NCBI GenBank assembly: GCA_028703945.1
Contig: JAQVLW010000001.1
Coordinates: forward strand, 1 to 59,737
Direction of reading: 5' to 3'
Length of the DNA: 59,737 bases
Source: Aliarcobacter sp.
GTDB taxonomy: Bacteria; Campylobacterota; Campylobacteria; Campylobacterales; Arcobacteraceae
Under the pieces are notes generated by a model. It was given only the letters and a program-made list of their open reading frames with translations, searched no databases and was not told the DNA's origin. Position 1 is the first letter of the stretch. Every line of letters starts with the position of its first letter. The position numbers and the translations under genes were made by a program. Shown here in pieces: positions 36,979 to 48,356 of this stretch.

Positions 36979-39332
36979 TAGTATAATCCTTTTATTGTTG
37001 TTGAAATATTTTCAAGTTTTTTGATATTTTTGTGAATATTAATTGATAGTTCTGCTCTATTTTTATCATTTTCTTCAAATGAATTAATCTGATTTTGAAG
37101 TATTTCTTCATCATTTTTAAGTTTTTGTTCAAATGTTTTTAATGGAGCATTTAGTGTAGTAAAAAAAGATTCAATTAAAAGATTACTTACTTTTTTTGCT
37201 TTTACTTTTATATCTTCTTCTATTGAAGTAAATTGATATTTAATAAGCAGCTCTATTTCTCTATCTAATTCATTTAATTTTGTATCTTTTGATTTTGAAA
37301 CGGCATCTATTACTTGTGAAATTAAAACTTCATTATTTGAAGTCAAAAAGCCTGATTTAAAGTCATCTTGAAAAAAACCTCTTGCATCAAAGTTCTCATT
37401 TTTATGACCTATTGTAAAACCTAAATCTTGATATTTTTGTTCACATTGTTCACCAATAGTTTGAGATTTTTTGATAAATTTATATCTATAATCTCTAATT
37501 ACATCAATAATTCCATCTTTTATTGCAGTTTCTACAATTACTCTTATTCTTGTATTCTCAGGTCTTTTTTTTGTTTTTTCAAAAGAATATCGAACATCTC
37601 CCACAACTCTTTGTTTTATTACTGTTTGTAAATCCATGAGTTCACTTTGTAAAAAGGTTTCTAAAGAGTTTACATACTCTTTTGTATCATTTTTATAATA
37701 AGTGATATCTTCACTCATTGCTTGAAATATTCTTGTATTTACAGATTTTTTCTTATTAAAATCTTGAAGTTCTACTTCCAATTCATCTTTTGATTTTGAA
37801 AGAAGTTGTAATTCATAGTTATAAAAAGAGTTTTGTTTTTCAATAACTTTTTGGAGCTGATTTTTAGCTGATTGAATTACAAGTTCACCTTTTTGAGAAC
37901 TTGAACCAAAAAGTGTTTCATTTAGGTATTGTTCAATTTCTAAGATTCCTGTTTGCTCTATTGTATATCCAGCTTTTAGAGCTTCTTCTTCACGACCAGT
38001 TCTATGTAAGAGAGCCATTCTTCCAGAAATAGGAATAAATTTAATAGTTTTTAAAATATAATCAAGTTGAGAATCTTTATTTTGAGACTTTAATTGTCTT
38101 TCAATTGATGATTTTGTGTATTTAATAACTTCATCAAGTTGTTCTTTTGAAACTGTATCTGCTCTTGTAATTACAATCAAAAGTTTTGAAATATTTTGAT
38201 ATAAAACAGCATCAATTATAAACTCAACATCTTTTAAAGTTGCACTTTGAGATACATTCATTAAATGCAACATCATATCACATTGGCTGATATACTCTTT
38301 TGTAATTTCTTCCCTTTGAATAACAGGGTCATCAAGTCCAGGTGTATCAACTATTTCAATTCCATCAGATAAAAAGTCTAGTTTAGAACCTAATTCTACA
38401 TATTTTACAAGATTACATTTTTTTCCACTTGCTGCTGCTGATGTATAAGATGACAAATCATTAATATCAATTTCATCAAATCTAGAAGTTGGTCTGATAT
38501 AATTTTTTAGATCTTCTCCAAAAATTTTATTTGTTTCGTTTACAAATTCTCTCATAGATTCTAATTGTTCAGCTGATTTTACAATTCTTTCCCACTCTTG
38601 AGTATTCCAGTAATATACTTTTGCATTATCAGTTGAGTTGTGTTTTACAATAGTTAAATTTGCAGTTTCAGGAACAACAGCACTTCCAAGGATTTCTCTT
38701 CCCATTAAAGCATTTAACATTGTAGATTTACCAGCGTTCATAACACCTGTAATTCCAATAGAGAATTTTTGAGTATTTAAATAGTTTTTTGTAGCGTTAA
38801 TCTCTTTTGAAATTTCTTCATTTGTAATATCTACTTGTAATTGAGATATTAATTCTTCAACCGTTGCTTTTAATTCTTTAAATGATGATTTTTCAAGTTC
38901 AGTATCAACTTTATTGCTAGAAGTTATAGTGTATTCATCTACTAAATCTAACTCTTTATAATCAAATAAAGATATTAATTTATCATAATTTTGACCATTG
39001 ATTATGTTTTCACTTTTTAGATATTCAAACGATGAATGTAAAACTGAAATATTTTGTTTTGATTTATTAGTTAATATTGACTTTACTATCATATGTTGTA
39101 AATGATTGAGTTCATTTATATTTGAAGGACTTTTAACTTTTAATTGTTGGCATAAAGTTTTGAATGATGTTAATGGTAAATATTTATCATAATTCTTTCT
39201 TGTTGCACTTATAATTAAAGCATAAATTGTAAATACTTCTTCATTTACTGCTGTTTCAATTGGTTCTAAATCTAAATTTTCTTCAAAAGTTATACCGTGA
39301 TACAGTAAGAAATAATCATTTGCTAAACTCAT
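36978..39332 (-). CDS. Bacterial dynamin-like GTPase, first of a pair
   Basis: 784 residues. An N-terminal helical region (~1-180) precedes the GTPase domain with G1 G196-V-M-N-A-G-K-S203, G3 DTPGLDDPV and G4-like TRAD. Long coiled-coil-like helices (about 470-784) complete the layout. An upstream in-frame start (39371) is open, but ATG 39332 follows GAGGAA and is preferred. It precedes the 675-residue partner with a 1-base overlap, and frdB lies 93 bp upstream with two hairpins between. By synteny it is the DLP1 counterpart of C. jejuni. GTPase class is certain; function is inferred. Confidence 0.88.
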   Translation of the reverse strand: MSLANDYFLLYHGITFEENLDLEPIETAVNEEVFTIYALIISATRKNYDKYLPLTSFKTLCQQLKVKSPSNINELNHLQHMIVKSILTNKSKQNISVLHSSFEYLKSENIINGQNYDKLISLFDYKELDLVDEYTITSSNKVDTELEKSSFKELKATVEELISQLQVDITNEEISKEINATKNYLNTQKFSIGITGVMNAGKSTMLNALMGREILGSAVVPETANLTIVKHNSTDNAKVYYWNTQEWERIVKSAEQLESMREFVNETNKIFGEDLKNYIRPTSRFDEIDINDLSSYTSAAASGKKCNLVKYVELGSKLDFLSDGIEIVDTPGLDDPVIQREEITKEYISQCDMMLHLMNVSQSATLKDVEFIIDAVLYQNISKLLIVITRADTVSKEQLDEVIKYTKSSIERQLKSQNKDSQLDYILKTIKFIPISGRMALLHRTGREEEALKAGYTIEQTGILEIEQYLNETLFGSSSQKGELVIQSAKNQLQKVIEKQNSFYNYELQLLSKSKDELEVELQDFNKKKSVNTRIFQAMSEDITYYKNDTKEYVNSLETFLQSELMDLQTVIKQRVVGDVRYSFEKTKKRPENTRIRVIVETAIKDGIIDVIRDYRYKFIKKSQTIGEQCEQKYQDLGFTIGHKNENFDARGFFQDDFKSGFLTSNNEVLISQVIDAVSKSKDTKLNELDREIELLIKYQFTSIEEDIKVKAKKVSNLLIESFFTTLNAPLKTFEQKLKNDEEILQNQINSFEENDKNRAELSINIHKNIKKLENISTTIKGLY

Positions 39333-39351
39333 TTTAATTCCTCTAAAATAT

Positions 39352-39387
39352 AAAAAGTTAAATATCACCAATGATATTTAACTTTTT
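39352..39387 (-). terminator. 16-bp perfect inverted repeat upstream of the first dynamin gene
   Basis: AAAAAGTTAAATATCA (39352-39367), CCAA loop, TGATATTTAACTTTTT (39372-39387). On the minus strand it reads into TTTTTATATTTT and ends about 20 bases before the dynamin ATG, close to its ribosome site. It may act as a second terminator or attenuator. Confidence 0.65.
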
Positions 39388-39397
39388 ATATTTTTAT

Positions 39398-39422
39398 TTA
39401 CGAAGGAGGGAATCCTTCGTAA
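39398..39422 (-). terminator. Hairpin ending frdCAB
   Basis: TTACGAAGGA (39398-39407), GGGAA loop, TCCTTCGTAA (39413-39422): a 10-bp perfect stem that begins 4 bases beyond the frdB stop. The tail on the minus strand is A-rich (AATAAAAAT), so termination may rely on the next hairpin. Confidence 0.65.
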
Positions 39423-39425
39423 TAA

Positions 39426-40157
39426 TTATCTTAGTGCTACTAATTTTCTTCTTAAGTAAGCAATTTTATTTTGTAATGGTAAATGTTTTGGACAATGGTC
39501 TTCACATGCCATTAATGACATACAACCAAAAATTCCATCATCATCACCGATTAATTCATAGAAATCTTCAGCAGTTCTTTTATCATGAGGATCTACTTCA
39601 AATCTTGCAACTCTATTTAATCCAACAGGTCCAACAAAATTTGGTCTCATTAATGCAGTTCCACAAGAAGCAACACAAATTCCACACTCAATACATCTGT
39701 CTAATTCGAAAGTTTGTTCAGCAATTTCTGGCTCAATTCTATCTTCTAATTTAGAAATATCTACTTCGTGATCATTATGAATCCATGACTCAACTCTTTT
39801 AGACATTCCATCCATCCATTTACCTGTATTTACAGATAAATCTTTAATTAATTCAAATGCAGGCATAGGCATTAATTGTAATTTTCCACTTGGATAATTA
39901 GCTATTAATGTTCTACAAGCAAGTGTTGGTTTTCCATTTACAACCATACCACAACTTCCACAAATTCCAGCACGACAAACAAAGTCAAAAGATAAATCTG
40001 CATCCATCTCTTCTCTTATTTTCATTAATGCAATAAAAAGAGTCATACCTGGAGTTTCTTCTAAATGATAATCCACGAAATGAGGTTTTGAAACCTTACT
40101 TCTTGGATTGAATTTTAAAACTGATATTGTAATATCTCTACCTTTTTCAATACTCAT
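39426..40157 (-). CDS. frdB: Fumarate reductase/succinate dehydrogenase iron-sulfur subunit
   Basis: 243 residues that carry electrons between the cytochrome b and flavoprotein subunits. The [2Fe-2S] ligands are in [11 protein letters not shown] plus a later Cys, the [4Fe-4S] motif in [12 protein letters not shown], and the [3Fe-4S] region in [14 protein letters not shown]. The order is C-A-B as in Wolinella and Campylobacter. Its ATG overlaps the frdA stop by one base. The complex can run either way in this lineage; the direction is not readable here. Confidence 0.95.
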   Translation of the reverse strand: MSIEKGRDITISVLKFNPRSKVSKPHFVDYHLEETPGMTLFIALMKIREEMDADLSFDFVCRAGICGSCGMVVNGKPTLACRTLIANYPSGKLQLMPMPAFELIKDLSVNTGKWMDGMSKRVESWIHNDHEVDISKLEDRIEPEIAEQTFELDRCIECGICVASCGTALMRPNFVGPVGLNRVARFEVDPHDKRTAEDFYELIGDDDGIFGCMSLMACEDHCPKHLPLQNKIAYLRRKLVALR

Positions 40158-42142
40158 TATAAATCTCCTGCTCTTTCATTTTTTTCTCTATAATTCATAG
40201 GTAAATCAAATGGCATTAAGGCATGTTGGATTTCATGTCTATCTTTACCTTCTGCTTGCATTTTTTCTGTAATCTCATCAACTTGCGCTTGTCTTTTTTC
40301 TGATAAATCATGTTCTATAATCATACCCTTAGCACCATATCCTCTAAATGCAGGAGGTAATTCCATAGTCATAATGTCTAATGCTTCATAAGAAATTGTT
40401 GGAAGTGTTTGATTTTCATCTGGCCATGAAGTTAATGTTCTATTTAACCAGTTTGCATCATCTCTTTTTAAGAAGTCTTCTCTATAATGAGCTCCTCTTG
40501 ATTCTGTTCTTAGTAATGCCCCATTAGCAACACAAAGTGCTACTTTTAACATTCTAGGAACTCTATAAGCTTCTTCAAGTTCTGGATTTCCAACTCTTTC
40601 TTTAGATTTAACAGTGATTTTTTTAGTTTTATTTAATAACTCTTCAAGTTCTTCAACAGCAGCTTTTAAGTTAACACCATCTCTAAAAATACCAACTTTC
40701 TCATCCATTAAGTTTTGCATTCTATTTTTGATTCTGAATATATCTTCTGTTCCAGTATAAGCTAAAATATCATTTAAATATTTATCTTCTTTATCTAAGA
40801 ATCTTTGAACAGTCGAAGTTGGAATATTTACATCATTTGCAATACAATAATCAGCAAAGTAGTTACCAATAATCATACCAGCAACAACTGTTTCAGAAAC
40901 ACTGTTTCCTCCAAGTCTGTTAAAACCATGCATATCCCAACAAGAAGCTTCACCACAAGCAAATAAACCACTTAAGTTTTGAGATTCACCAGTTGGTTTT
41001 GTTCTAATTCCACCCATTGAGTAGTGTTGCATTGGTAAAACTGGAGCCCATCCTTTTTTACCTTCATCAGCTGGATCGATACCATTGAAAATCATACAAA
41101 TTTCTTGTACATCTCTTAGATTTTTTTCAATATGTTCTCTACCTAAAATAGAAATATCTAACCAAACATGGTATCCATAAGGAGAAGGAACACCTTTACC
41201 ATTTCTAATATGTTCAATCATTCTTCTTGAAACAACGTCTCTTGAAGCTAGTTCTTTTTTCTCTGGCTCATAATCTGGCATAAATCTATGACCATCAACA
41301 TCTCTTAAGATTCCACCATCTCCTCTACAACCTTCAGTTAATAAAATTCCTGATGGTACGATTGGTGTTGGGTGAAATTGAACAGCTTCCATATTTCCTA
41401 AAGTTGCAATTCCAGTTTCAAGAGCAATTGCAGCCCCAATACCTTCACAAATAACAGCATTTGTAGTTTGTTTAAATACTCTTCCATATCCACCTGTTGC
41501 GATACATGTACCTTTTGCAACATAAGCTTCTAATTCACCTGTAATTAAATCTCTAACGATTGCTCCATAACATCTTCCATTTTCATGAATAATTGATAAA
41601 GCTTCTTTTCTATCTCTAATATCAACATTATGTCTTAATGCTTCATTTGCAACACCAAATAACATAGTATGTCCAGTTGCATCAGCTGTATAACAAGTTC
41701 TCCATTTTTTAGTTCCACCAAAGTCTCTTGATGTAATTAATCCATGTCTGTCAGCATCTTCTGTAATTGTTGTTTTTTTAGCATTAATAACAGCTTCTCT
41801 TGATCCCTCTTTAACTCTAGACCAAGGAACCCCCCAAGCTGCTAATTCTCTAATTGCTTTTGGAGCAGTGTGTACGAACATTCTCGCAACTTCTTGATCA
41901 CATCCCCAGTCAGAACCTTTTACAGTATCAGCAAAGTGTAAATCTTCATTATCACCATCAGACATTTTAGAGTTACCTAAAGATGCTTGCATACCACCTT
42001 GTGCAGCAGCACTATGTGATCTTTTAACAGGAACTAAAGATAAAACGATTGTATTTAAACCTTTTTTTTGTGCAGCAACAGCAGCTCTTAGACCAGCTAA
42101 TCCACCACCAATTACCAATGCATCACAGTAATTAATTTTCAT
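40157..42142 (-). CDS. frdA: Fumarate reductase/succinate dehydrogenase flavoprotein
   Basis: 661 residues, the catalytic subunit with covalently bound FAD. The FAD-linking histidine lies in [12 protein letters not shown] near residue 43, the Rossmann start is [15 protein letters not shown], and substrate-site stretches include [15 protein letters not shown] and [10 protein letters not shown]. It overlaps frdC and frdB by one base on each side. The length is typical of Wolinella-type FrdA. Confidence 0.96.
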   Translation of the reverse strand: MKINYCDALVIGGGLAGLRAAVAAQKKGLNTIVLSLVPVKRSHSAAAQGGMQASLGNSKMSDGDNEDLHFADTVKGSDWGCDQEVARMFVHTAPKAIRELAAWGVPWSRVKEGSREAVINAKKTTITEDADRHGLITSRDFGGTKKWRTCYTADATGHTMLFGVANEALRHNVDIRDRKEALSIIHENGRCYGAIVRDLITGELEAYVAKGTCIATGGYGRVFKQTTNAVICEGIGAAIALETGIATLGNMEAVQFHPTPIVPSGILLTEGCRGDGGILRDVDGHRFMPDYEPEKKELASRDVVSRRMIEHIRNGKGVPSPYGYHVWLDISILGREHIEKNLRDVQEICMIFNGIDPADEGKKGWAPVLPMQHYSMGGIRTKPTGESQNLSGLFACGEASCWDMHGFNRLGGNSVSETVVAGMIIGNYFADYCIANDVNIPTSTVQRFLDKEDKYLNDILAYTGTEDIFRIKNRMQNLMDEKVGIFRDGVNLKAAVEELEELLNKTKKITVKSKERVGNPELEEAYRVPRMLKVALCVANGALLRTESRGAHYREDFLKRDDANWLNRTLTSWPDENQTLPTISYEALDIMTMELPPAFRGYGAKGMIIEHDLSEKRQAQVDEITEKMQAEGKDRHEIQHALMPFDLPMNYREKNERAGDL

Positions 42143-42942
42143 TATGCAATTCCCCCAACACTTTTATTTGTAATTTTATATTCCATTACTTGAGCAGTTG
42201 GTTGATATTTTTGACCAACAGTTCCATTTGCTGCATTTTCCATTCCGATTTTCATATAAGCCGCAAGTGATGCAAAACCTAATACTAAAAAGAATACTGT
42301 TAATGCCCATTTTACTTTTTTAAGTGCTTTTCTACTAGCTTTTGGGTTTTCACCATCAAACCATCCCCATTTTACACATAATCTATAAAGACCAATTGTT
42401 CCATGAAATTCAACTGCTAATAATAAAAGAATGTATAAAGGCCACATCCATTCAGACCAAACTCTATCTGAACTTGCATATGGTCCAATTGCATCTGAAT
42501 GAGTCATAATGATATATAAGTGAACAGAACCTAGGAAAAACATTACAAAACCTGTAAATGCTTGAATAAACCAAAGTTTTGTATCATCATGATTCATACT
42601 TTTCGAGTGAGCTTTCATTACTTGGAATTGTTTAAAATTACCTGGTAATTTTCTCATACCTAAAGCGGCATGAACAATAAAAATTGCAAATACTATAAAA
42701 GCAATAATAGAAACAATGATTGGTTGCCCTTCCTTGAAAATAAAACTACCCTCAAAGAATTTTGTGATTGTATACATAAAATCTTTGCTGATTAAAATTG
42801 ACGAGACAAAAAGCATATGTCCCCACATAAATAAAGCTAAGAAACCACCTGTAAAACTTTGCATGAAATCAAGTTTTGCAGGTACTCTACTCTTTCTTCC
42901 TTCCTCTGTTTTCCCCAAATAACCTTCTATTAGGTCACTCAT
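42142..42942 (-). CDS. frdC: Fumarate reductase cytochrome b subunit
   Basis: 266 residues with five predicted transmembrane helices (beginning at about 30, 75, 130, 165 and 210). The layout is that of the Wolinella diheme FrdC, and histidines in several helices are available as haem ligands. It anchors frdAB to the membrane and exchanges electrons with the quinone pool. It is the first gene of frdCAB, with a GAAAGGA-type ribosome site. Confidence 0.93.
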   Translation of the reverse strand: MSDLIEGYLGKTEEGRKSRVPAKLDFMQSFTGGFLALFMWGHMLFVSSILISKDFMYTITKFFEGSFIFKEGQPIIVSIIAFIVFAIFIVHAALGMRKLPGNFKQFQVMKAHSKSMNHDDTKLWFIQAFTGFVMFFLGSVHLYIIMTHSDAIGPYASSDRVWSEWMWPLYILLLLAVEFHGTIGLYRLCVKWGWFDGENPKASRKALKKVKWALTVFFLVLGFASLAAYMKIGMENAANGTVGQKYQPTAQVMEYKITNKSVGGIA

Positions 42943-42983
42943 TTGCTATCCTTTCTGCGATTTAGATTTTTTTGAATAATAGC

Positions 42984-42989
42984 AGTATA
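42984..42989 (-). promoter_or_regulatory. Possible -10 of frdCAB
   Basis: Minus strand TATTATACT gives a TATACT hexamer at 42984-42989, about 42 bp upstream of the frdC ATG. There is no -35 at the usual spacing. Confidence 0.4.
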
Positions 42990-43061
42990 ATAGCTTAAAG
43001 CTACTTCAAATATCTTTATATTTTTGTGAAAAATGATGTTGAAAAAAGGAGAAAATAATCG

Positions 43062-43086
43062 AAAAAAACCCCTGTTAAGGGGTTTT
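43062..43086 (-). terminator. Terminator of the nuo operon
   Basis: On the minus strand AAAACCCC-T-TAAC-A-GGGGTTTT is followed by further T, forming a GC-rich stem with a T-run. It is about 67 bp beyond the nuoN stop and upstream of the frd promoter region. Confidence 0.9.
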
Positions 43087-43152
43087 GATAAAGAAGAGTT
43101 TTATGAAAAAAATTAATTAATAAGAAACGAAGATGTTACTTATTAACACAGG

Positions 43153-44673
43153 CTATTTTATAAATAGAGATTGAACTGCAAATTGAGTTAATTTTATTAT
43201 TTCATCAATATTCATTGCGGGAATAAAAAATACAATAGCAGAACCAATTCCACCTAAGAGTGTAAGAATTGCAACAAAAGCTATCGCATAAGTTGAAACC
43301 CTTTTATCATTAAAATCTTCACTAATGCAAGCTTCTTCTGGAGAATAAAAATACATCATTGCAATTAGTTTGAAATAGTAATAAACAGAAACAATAGTAG
43401 CAATTATTGCAACAATTGTAAGTCCTATGTAACCTGCATTTATAGCTTCTGTAAATACATATAATTTACCAATGAATCCTATTGTTGATGGAATTCCTGC
43501 AAGTGAGAATAAGAATATTGTCATCATTGCTGCTAAAAATGGTCTTTGTTTTGCTAAACCTTTAAAATCATCATAAGTTACTTTTACATTTGTTTCTGAA
43601 ATAATGTGTGATGCTAATCCAAAAGCTCCAAGAGCTGATAATAAATAAGCAATTAAATAAAACATTGTTGCATATGCTGAATCAATATTAATAATATGTC
43701 CATCTTTGTAACTTAAAGCAATAAATGCTAAAAGTACATACCCTGTATGAACTATTGAAGATGCTGCTAACATTCTTTTTATAATTTGTTGAGTAATTGC
43801 TAACCATGTACCAAATACTAAAGTTAAAACAATAATTATTGTAATAATACCATCCCAGAAATCTATGATAGGTGCAATATAACTTAATATCATTCGTAAG
43901 AAGAAAGAGAATATAGCAATTTTAAATGTTGATGCCATGTAACCCGTAATAACCATTGGTGCACCTCGATAAACATCAAGAACCCAAGATTGAAACGGAA
44001 ATGCAGCAATTTTAAATAAAAATGTAAATAAGATTAAAGTTAATCCAATATATACAAGTATCATTTGATCTGAATTAGCAGTTAAGATAAATGCTGATAA
44101 ATTAGCTAAATTTGTACTTTGAGTTGCTCCATAAATTAGAACAACTCCTAAAAGATAAAATGCTCCAATAAATGAACCTAATACTAAATATTTGAAAATA
44201 GCTTCAACTCTTTTTGAATCATCACTATTGTATCCCACCATAATATAAATAGAAAAAGAAGCAATTTCAAGTGCAATGTAAGCAGTAACTAATTCATTTG
44301 CATGGGCTAAAATCATCATACCAAATAAAGCAAATAATAATATAGAGAAGAATTCACCTTTGAAATAACTTCTATGTTGGAAATAATGTTCACCAATTAA
44401 TAGGGTTAACAAAGTTCCCGCTATTAATAAAATATTAAAAAAGTTTGAAAAAGTATCAAAAGTTAAAACATTGTTTAATAAACTCTCAAATGGTTGTACT
44501 GAATAAGAGTTGTTAATGTTACTTAAAGAAAAAGCTAAAGCAATTATTAAAAAGAGTGAAGAAGCAACTATGAAATTTTTTACAGTAAAATTTTTATACA
44601 TGCTCATAAACATAAGTACTAAAGCACCAGCTAATATAGTTAAAGCTGGAATTAAATAGAAAAATTGATTCAT
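43153..44673 (-). CDS. nuoN: NADH-quinone oxidoreductase subunit N
   Basis: Antiporter-like membrane subunit of complex I. 506 residues with about 14 hydrophobic helices. Typical charged or Pro-rich motifs occur: [38 protein letters not shown] and [19 protein letters not shown]. Its start overlaps the nuoM stop by 4 bp. It is the last gene of the operon. Confidence 0.96.
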   Translation of the reverse strand: MNQFFYLIPALTILAGALVLMFMSMYKNFTVKNFIVASSLFLIIALAFSLSNINNSYSVQPFESLLNNVLTFDTFSNFFNILLIAGTLLTLLIGEHYFQHRSYFKGEFFSILLFALFGMMILAHANELVTAYIALEIASFSIYIMVGYNSDDSKRVEAIFKYLVLGSFIGAFYLLGVVLIYGATQSTNLANLSAFILTANSDQMILVYIGLTLILFTFLFKIAAFPFQSWVLDVYRGAPMVITGYMASTFKIAIFSFFLRMILSYIAPIIDFWDGIITIIIVLTLVFGTWLAITQQIIKRMLAASSIVHTGYVLLAFIALSYKDGHIINIDSAYATMFYLIAYLLSALGAFGLASHIISETNVKVTYDDFKGLAKQRPFLAAMMTIFLFSLAGIPSTIGFIGKLYVFTEAINAGYIGLTIVAIIATIVSVYYYFKLIAMMYFYSPEEACISEDFNDKRVSTYAIAFVAILTLLGGIGSAIVFFIPAMNIDEIIKLTQFAVQSLFIK

Positions 44674-46157
44674 TTTACTGCTCCTATTTGTAAAATATCA
44701 TTTAGATAATAAGTTACAGTTGGTTCAAATTTATTCATAAAAATCTCTGGATAAAATCCCATTAAAAATACTAAGATGACCCATGGAGCTAATCCTACAA
44801 TCTCTTTTACTTTTAAATCTCTCATTTTAAGTTCAATAGAACCCTCTGGTCTATTTTGTAAAATTGCTCTTTGAAACATCCATAACATATAAGTAGCTCC
44901 AATAATAACAGTTAATGCAGCGATATATCCTAAAGTATGATTAAATTCATATATACCAAAAATTATTAATAATTCTGAAACAAAACCATTAGTTCCTGGA
45001 AGTCCAATATTTGCAAATAACATAACTGCAAAAATAAACGTAAATATTGGAGCTTTTTTTGCAATTCCACCTAAATCTTTTATTGTTTTAAATCCTGTTT
45101 GTTCATGCATTATTCCTACAAGTAAAAATAGTGCTCCAGTTGCAATTGCATGAGCAATTATTAAATATAAAGACCCATTTATCCCATAAGAATTTAATGA
45201 AAAAATTCCAGCAGAGATAAAACTTAAGTGAGAAGCTGATGAATATGCAAACATTCTCTTAATATCATCTTGCATAAGAGCCGCAATTCCAAAGTATATT
45301 AAACCAAATAATCCAATAGCTACAAACCAAGTTGAAAATTCAACATAAATATCTGGGAAAATTGGAATCATAAATCTAACAATTGCATAAACACCAAGTT
45401 TTGCCATTATTGAAGATAATAAAAATACTGCTCCTGTTGGGGCATTTTTATATGTTTCCATAATCCAAGTATGAAGTGGAAAAATTGGAATTTTAATTGC
45501 AAAAGCAGCTAAAAATGCTAAAAATAACCAAACTTTTGTATCATAAGGAATAGTAGATATTTGCATTAAACTATCATAAGCAAACGACCATTCTCCAAAT
45601 TGATTGAAGTGAGCAACACCTAAATATAAAATAGCTACAAACATTAATAATGAACCAGCCATTGTATAAACAGTTACTTTAATTGTAGTAAATACTTTGT
45701 CTCCAAAACCATAAGAACCAATCATCAAGAAAACAGGTAAAAGCATAACTTCCCAAAAGAAGTAAAAAAGAACAATATCTAAAGAAAATAAAGTTCCAGT
45801 TACACCTGACTGAACTAAAAGCATATTTATCCAATAACCCTTAGTTTTTCCTTCCCACAATAATAAATAAGCTGTAGGAATTAAAATAGCAATCATCATT
45901 AAAATAGTAAGAGAAAACCCATCTAATCCAATATAATAATTTATTCCATAAGTTTCAATCCAAGGAATATTCGTAACAAATTGCATTCCAGCACTTGGAA
46001 CAAATTCAATATAGATTTTTAACACAAGTGCCAGAATAACAGTAGTAGTTAAAAAAGCAATGTTTCTAATAGTATTTACATCTCTTGTTGTAAGCATTAA
46101 TCCAATGGCTACAACTGCCGGTAAAAATATAATAAATGAAAGTATATCTGAGCTCAT
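44670..46157 (-). CDS. nuoM: NADH-quinone oxidoreductase subunit M
   Basis: Antiporter-like proton-pumping subunit, 495 residues, about 14 helices. The key features are [15 protein letters not shown] (conserved Glu), [23 protein letters not shown] (conserved Lys) and [12 protein letters not shown]. Overlaps nuoN by 4 bp and follows nuoL after one base. Confidence 0.96.
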   Translation of the reverse strand: MSSDILSFIIFLPAVVAIGLMLTTRDVNTIRNIAFLTTTVILALVLKIYIEFVPSAGMQFVTNIPWIETYGINYYIGLDGFSLTILMMIAILIPTAYLLLWEGKTKGYWINMLLVQSGVTGTLFSLDIVLFYFFWEVMLLPVFLMIGSYGFGDKVFTTIKVTVYTMAGSLLMFVAILYLGVAHFNQFGEWSFAYDSLMQISTIPYDTKVWLFLAFLAAFAIKIPIFPLHTWIMETYKNAPTGAVFLLSSIMAKLGVYAIVRFMIPIFPDIYVEFSTWFVAIGLFGLIYFGIAALMQDDIKRMFAYSSASHLSFISAGIFSLNSYGINGSLYLIIAHAIATGALFLLVGIMHEQTGFKTIKDLGGIAKKAPIFTFIFAVMLFANIGLPGTNGFVSELLIIFGIYEFNHTLGYIAALTVIIGATYMLWMFQRAILQNRPEGSIELKMRDLKVKEIVGLAPWVILVFLMGFYPEIFMNKFEPTVTYYLNDILQIGAVK

Positions 46158-46158
46158 A

Positions 46159-48045
46159 CTATAATCCTAATGTGATATATAAGTAGATAAATACACAAGT
46201 CATACCAATTAGCATGAATGCAGCATAAAATCTAACATTTGCATTTTGTATCATGGCAACTTTTTTCCCAATATTTACAAAACCAATTGATGAATTCATA
46301 ATAAACGCATCTATTATTTTTTCATCAATAACTTTATCTATAAATGTTGATAATTTTTTAGTTGATTGAACAAATAAAACATTATAAATCTCATCAATAT
46401 AAAATTTATTTCCAATTAATCCAGTTTCATTTTCTGGTTTACTTACATCAAAATTAGCATATTTAGCATAAGCTGCCATAATTCCTGTAGCTGCAACAAT
46501 AACTGATAATGCCATCAATACATATTCTGTTATATGATCCATATGAATGTGTTTAGAATGTAGTTGTCCTAACCAAGAGTCAACAAAATGATTTCCTCCA
46601 AATATACTAGGAAGGTTTAAAAAACCAGCTCCAACAGCACCAATTGCTAAAATTAATAAAGGAATAGTGATTGTTTTTGATGTATAAACATAATGTTCGT
46701 CGTGGTGGTTTGGTGCCACAAAAACTATAAAATACATTCTAAACATATAAAACGCTGTTAAAAATGCTGTAAACATTGCTATCGCCCAAATCAAATATTG
46801 ACCTTCTTGAAAAGCAGCAGCTAAAATAGCATCTTTTGAAAAGAATCCTGAAAATGGAGGAATTCCTGAAATTGCAATAACACCTATTAAAAAGGTTGTT
46901 CCAATAATTGGTAAATTTGCTCTGTGTTGTGCAATTTTAAAGATATTTTGCTCATGATGAAGCGCCATAATAACCCCTCCAGCACCCATGAATAACATTG
47001 CTTTGAAGAAAGCATGAGTAAATACATGGAAAAGTCCAGTTGAATAAAAACCAAGTCCAACAGCTATAAACATATACCCTAATTGACTCATAGTTGAATA
47101 AGCAAGAATTTTTTTAATATCTGTTTGTCTAGTTGCGATGATTGCCGCAAATAAAGCTGAAAATGCACCAATATAAGCTATAAATATTCCTACTTGCTCA
47201 ATTCCAACATATAAAAAGTGAAATCTTGCAACCATATAAACACCCGCTGTTACCATTGTAGCTGCGTGGATTAATGCTGAAATAGGAGTAGGACCTGCCA
47301 TTGCATCAGGAAGCCATACATAAAGTGGAACCTGTGCTGATTTCCCCATTGCCCCTACAAATAATAAAAAGCCTGAAAGAAGTAATAATTCATTAGAAAC
47401 ATTACCTAAATTTGCTTCAATAGAATCAAATGATAAATCAACTTGTCCTAAAGCAAAAAATAGTGTTACAACTCCTAGTAAAAAACCAAAATCTCCAACT
47501 CTGTTTGCAATAAAAGCTTTATTTGCCGCAAGTACATTTTCTGATTTTCCATAATAAAATTTAATTAAAAGATATGAACAAACTCCAACACCTTCCCAAC
47601 CAATAAACAAGATAATTGGATTATCAGCTAATACTAAAATTAACATAGAGGCTAAAAATAGGTTAAAATAAGCAAAAAACTTACCATATCCACTATCACC
47701 TTTCATATATCCAACTGCATAAATATGAATTAACCAACCAACAAATGTTACAAACATTGACATAAATATTGAAAGATTATCACCTAAAAAAGCCATTTCA
47801 ATATTTAATTTATCAACATTAAGCCAAGTAAAAAGTTGTTGTTTAAAGATGATTTTTTCATTATACATTCTTAAAAATAGACAAAACGTAATTAGAAAAG
47901 AGATAAAAGGAGTTATTGTTCCAATTAAAGAAAAATAAATATCATTTACTTTTGATTTCTTTATATGGTAAAAATAAAGTAATCCACTTACAATTGACCC
48001 TAATAATGGGGCTAAAATTATCCATACTAATAGTGGTGTATTCAT
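46159..48045 (-). CDS. nuoL: NADH-quinone oxidoreductase subunit L
   Basis: Largest antiporter-like subunit, 628 residues, with the C-terminal lateral helix region. Motifs include FIGWEGVGVCSYLLI, VPLYVWLPDAMAGPTPISALIHAATMV and GIPPFSGFFSKDAIL. Its ATG overlaps the nuoK stop (ATGA). Confidence 0.96.
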   Translation of the reverse strand: MNTPLLVWIILAPLLGSIVSGLLYFYHIKKSKVNDIYFSLIGTITPFISFLITFCLFLRMYNEKIIFKQQLFTWLNVDKLNIEMAFLGDNLSIFMSMFVTFVGWLIHIYAVGYMKGDSGYGKFFAYFNLFLASMLILVLADNPIILFIGWEGVGVCSYLLIKFYYGKSENVLAANKAFIANRVGDFGFLLGVVTLFFALGQVDLSFDSIEANLGNVSNELLLLSGFLLFVGAMGKSAQVPLYVWLPDAMAGPTPISALIHAATMVTAGVYMVARFHFLYVGIEQVGIFIAYIGAFSALFAAIIATRQTDIKKILAYSTMSQLGYMFIAVGLGFYSTGLFHVFTHAFFKAMLFMGAGGVIMALHHEQNIFKIAQHRANLPIIGTTFLIGVIAISGIPPFSGFFSKDAILAAAFQEGQYLIWAIAMFTAFLTAFYMFRMYFIVFVAPNHHDEHYVYTSKTITIPLLILAIGAVGAGFLNLPSIFGGNHFVDSWLGQLHSKHIHMDHITEYVLMALSVIVAATGIMAAYAKYANFDVSKPENETGLIGNKFYIDEIYNVLFVQSTKKLSTFIDKVIDEKIIDAFIMNSSIGFVNIGKKVAMIQNANVRFYAAFMLIGMTCVFIYLYITLGL

Positions 48046-48356
48046 AATTTCTCACTTTGTGTAAGAGTTGTGAAAATATCTGTATCCAAAGATTTTCTTG
48101 ATCTATATAATAAAATTATTACAGATAAAAATATTGCAGCTTCCGCAGCAGCAATTGAAATAACCATGATAGTAATAACTTGAGGGTCCATGTTAAAATG
48201 GTATCTTGCAAATGTTACTAAAAATAGATTTACTCCATTTAACATAAGTTCAATTGACATATAAATTACAAAGATATTTCTTCTAGAAACTACTCCAATT
48301 ACTCCAATAGAGAACAACATCATTGAAACAAAAGCATAAGATGTTAACGAAATCAT
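48042..48356 (-). CDS. nuoK: NADH-quinone oxidoreductase subunit K
   Basis: Three-helix membrane subunit, 104 residues, with conserved glutamates in YMSIELMLNGVNL and AAAEAAIFLSVII that take part in the proton path. Overlaps nuoL and nuoJ by 4 bp each. Confidence 0.95.
   Translation of the reverse strand: MISLTSYAFVSMMLFSIGVIGVVSRRNIFVIYMSIELMLNGVNLFLVTFARYHFNMDPQVITIMVISIAAAEAAIFLSVIILLYRSRKSLDTDIFTTLTQSEKL

Noticed and set aside
39371-39754. Plus-strand ORF opposite frdB
   Set aside because: It is the antisense of a conserved iron-sulfur subunit and reads as low-complexity Leu/Phe/His-rich sequence.
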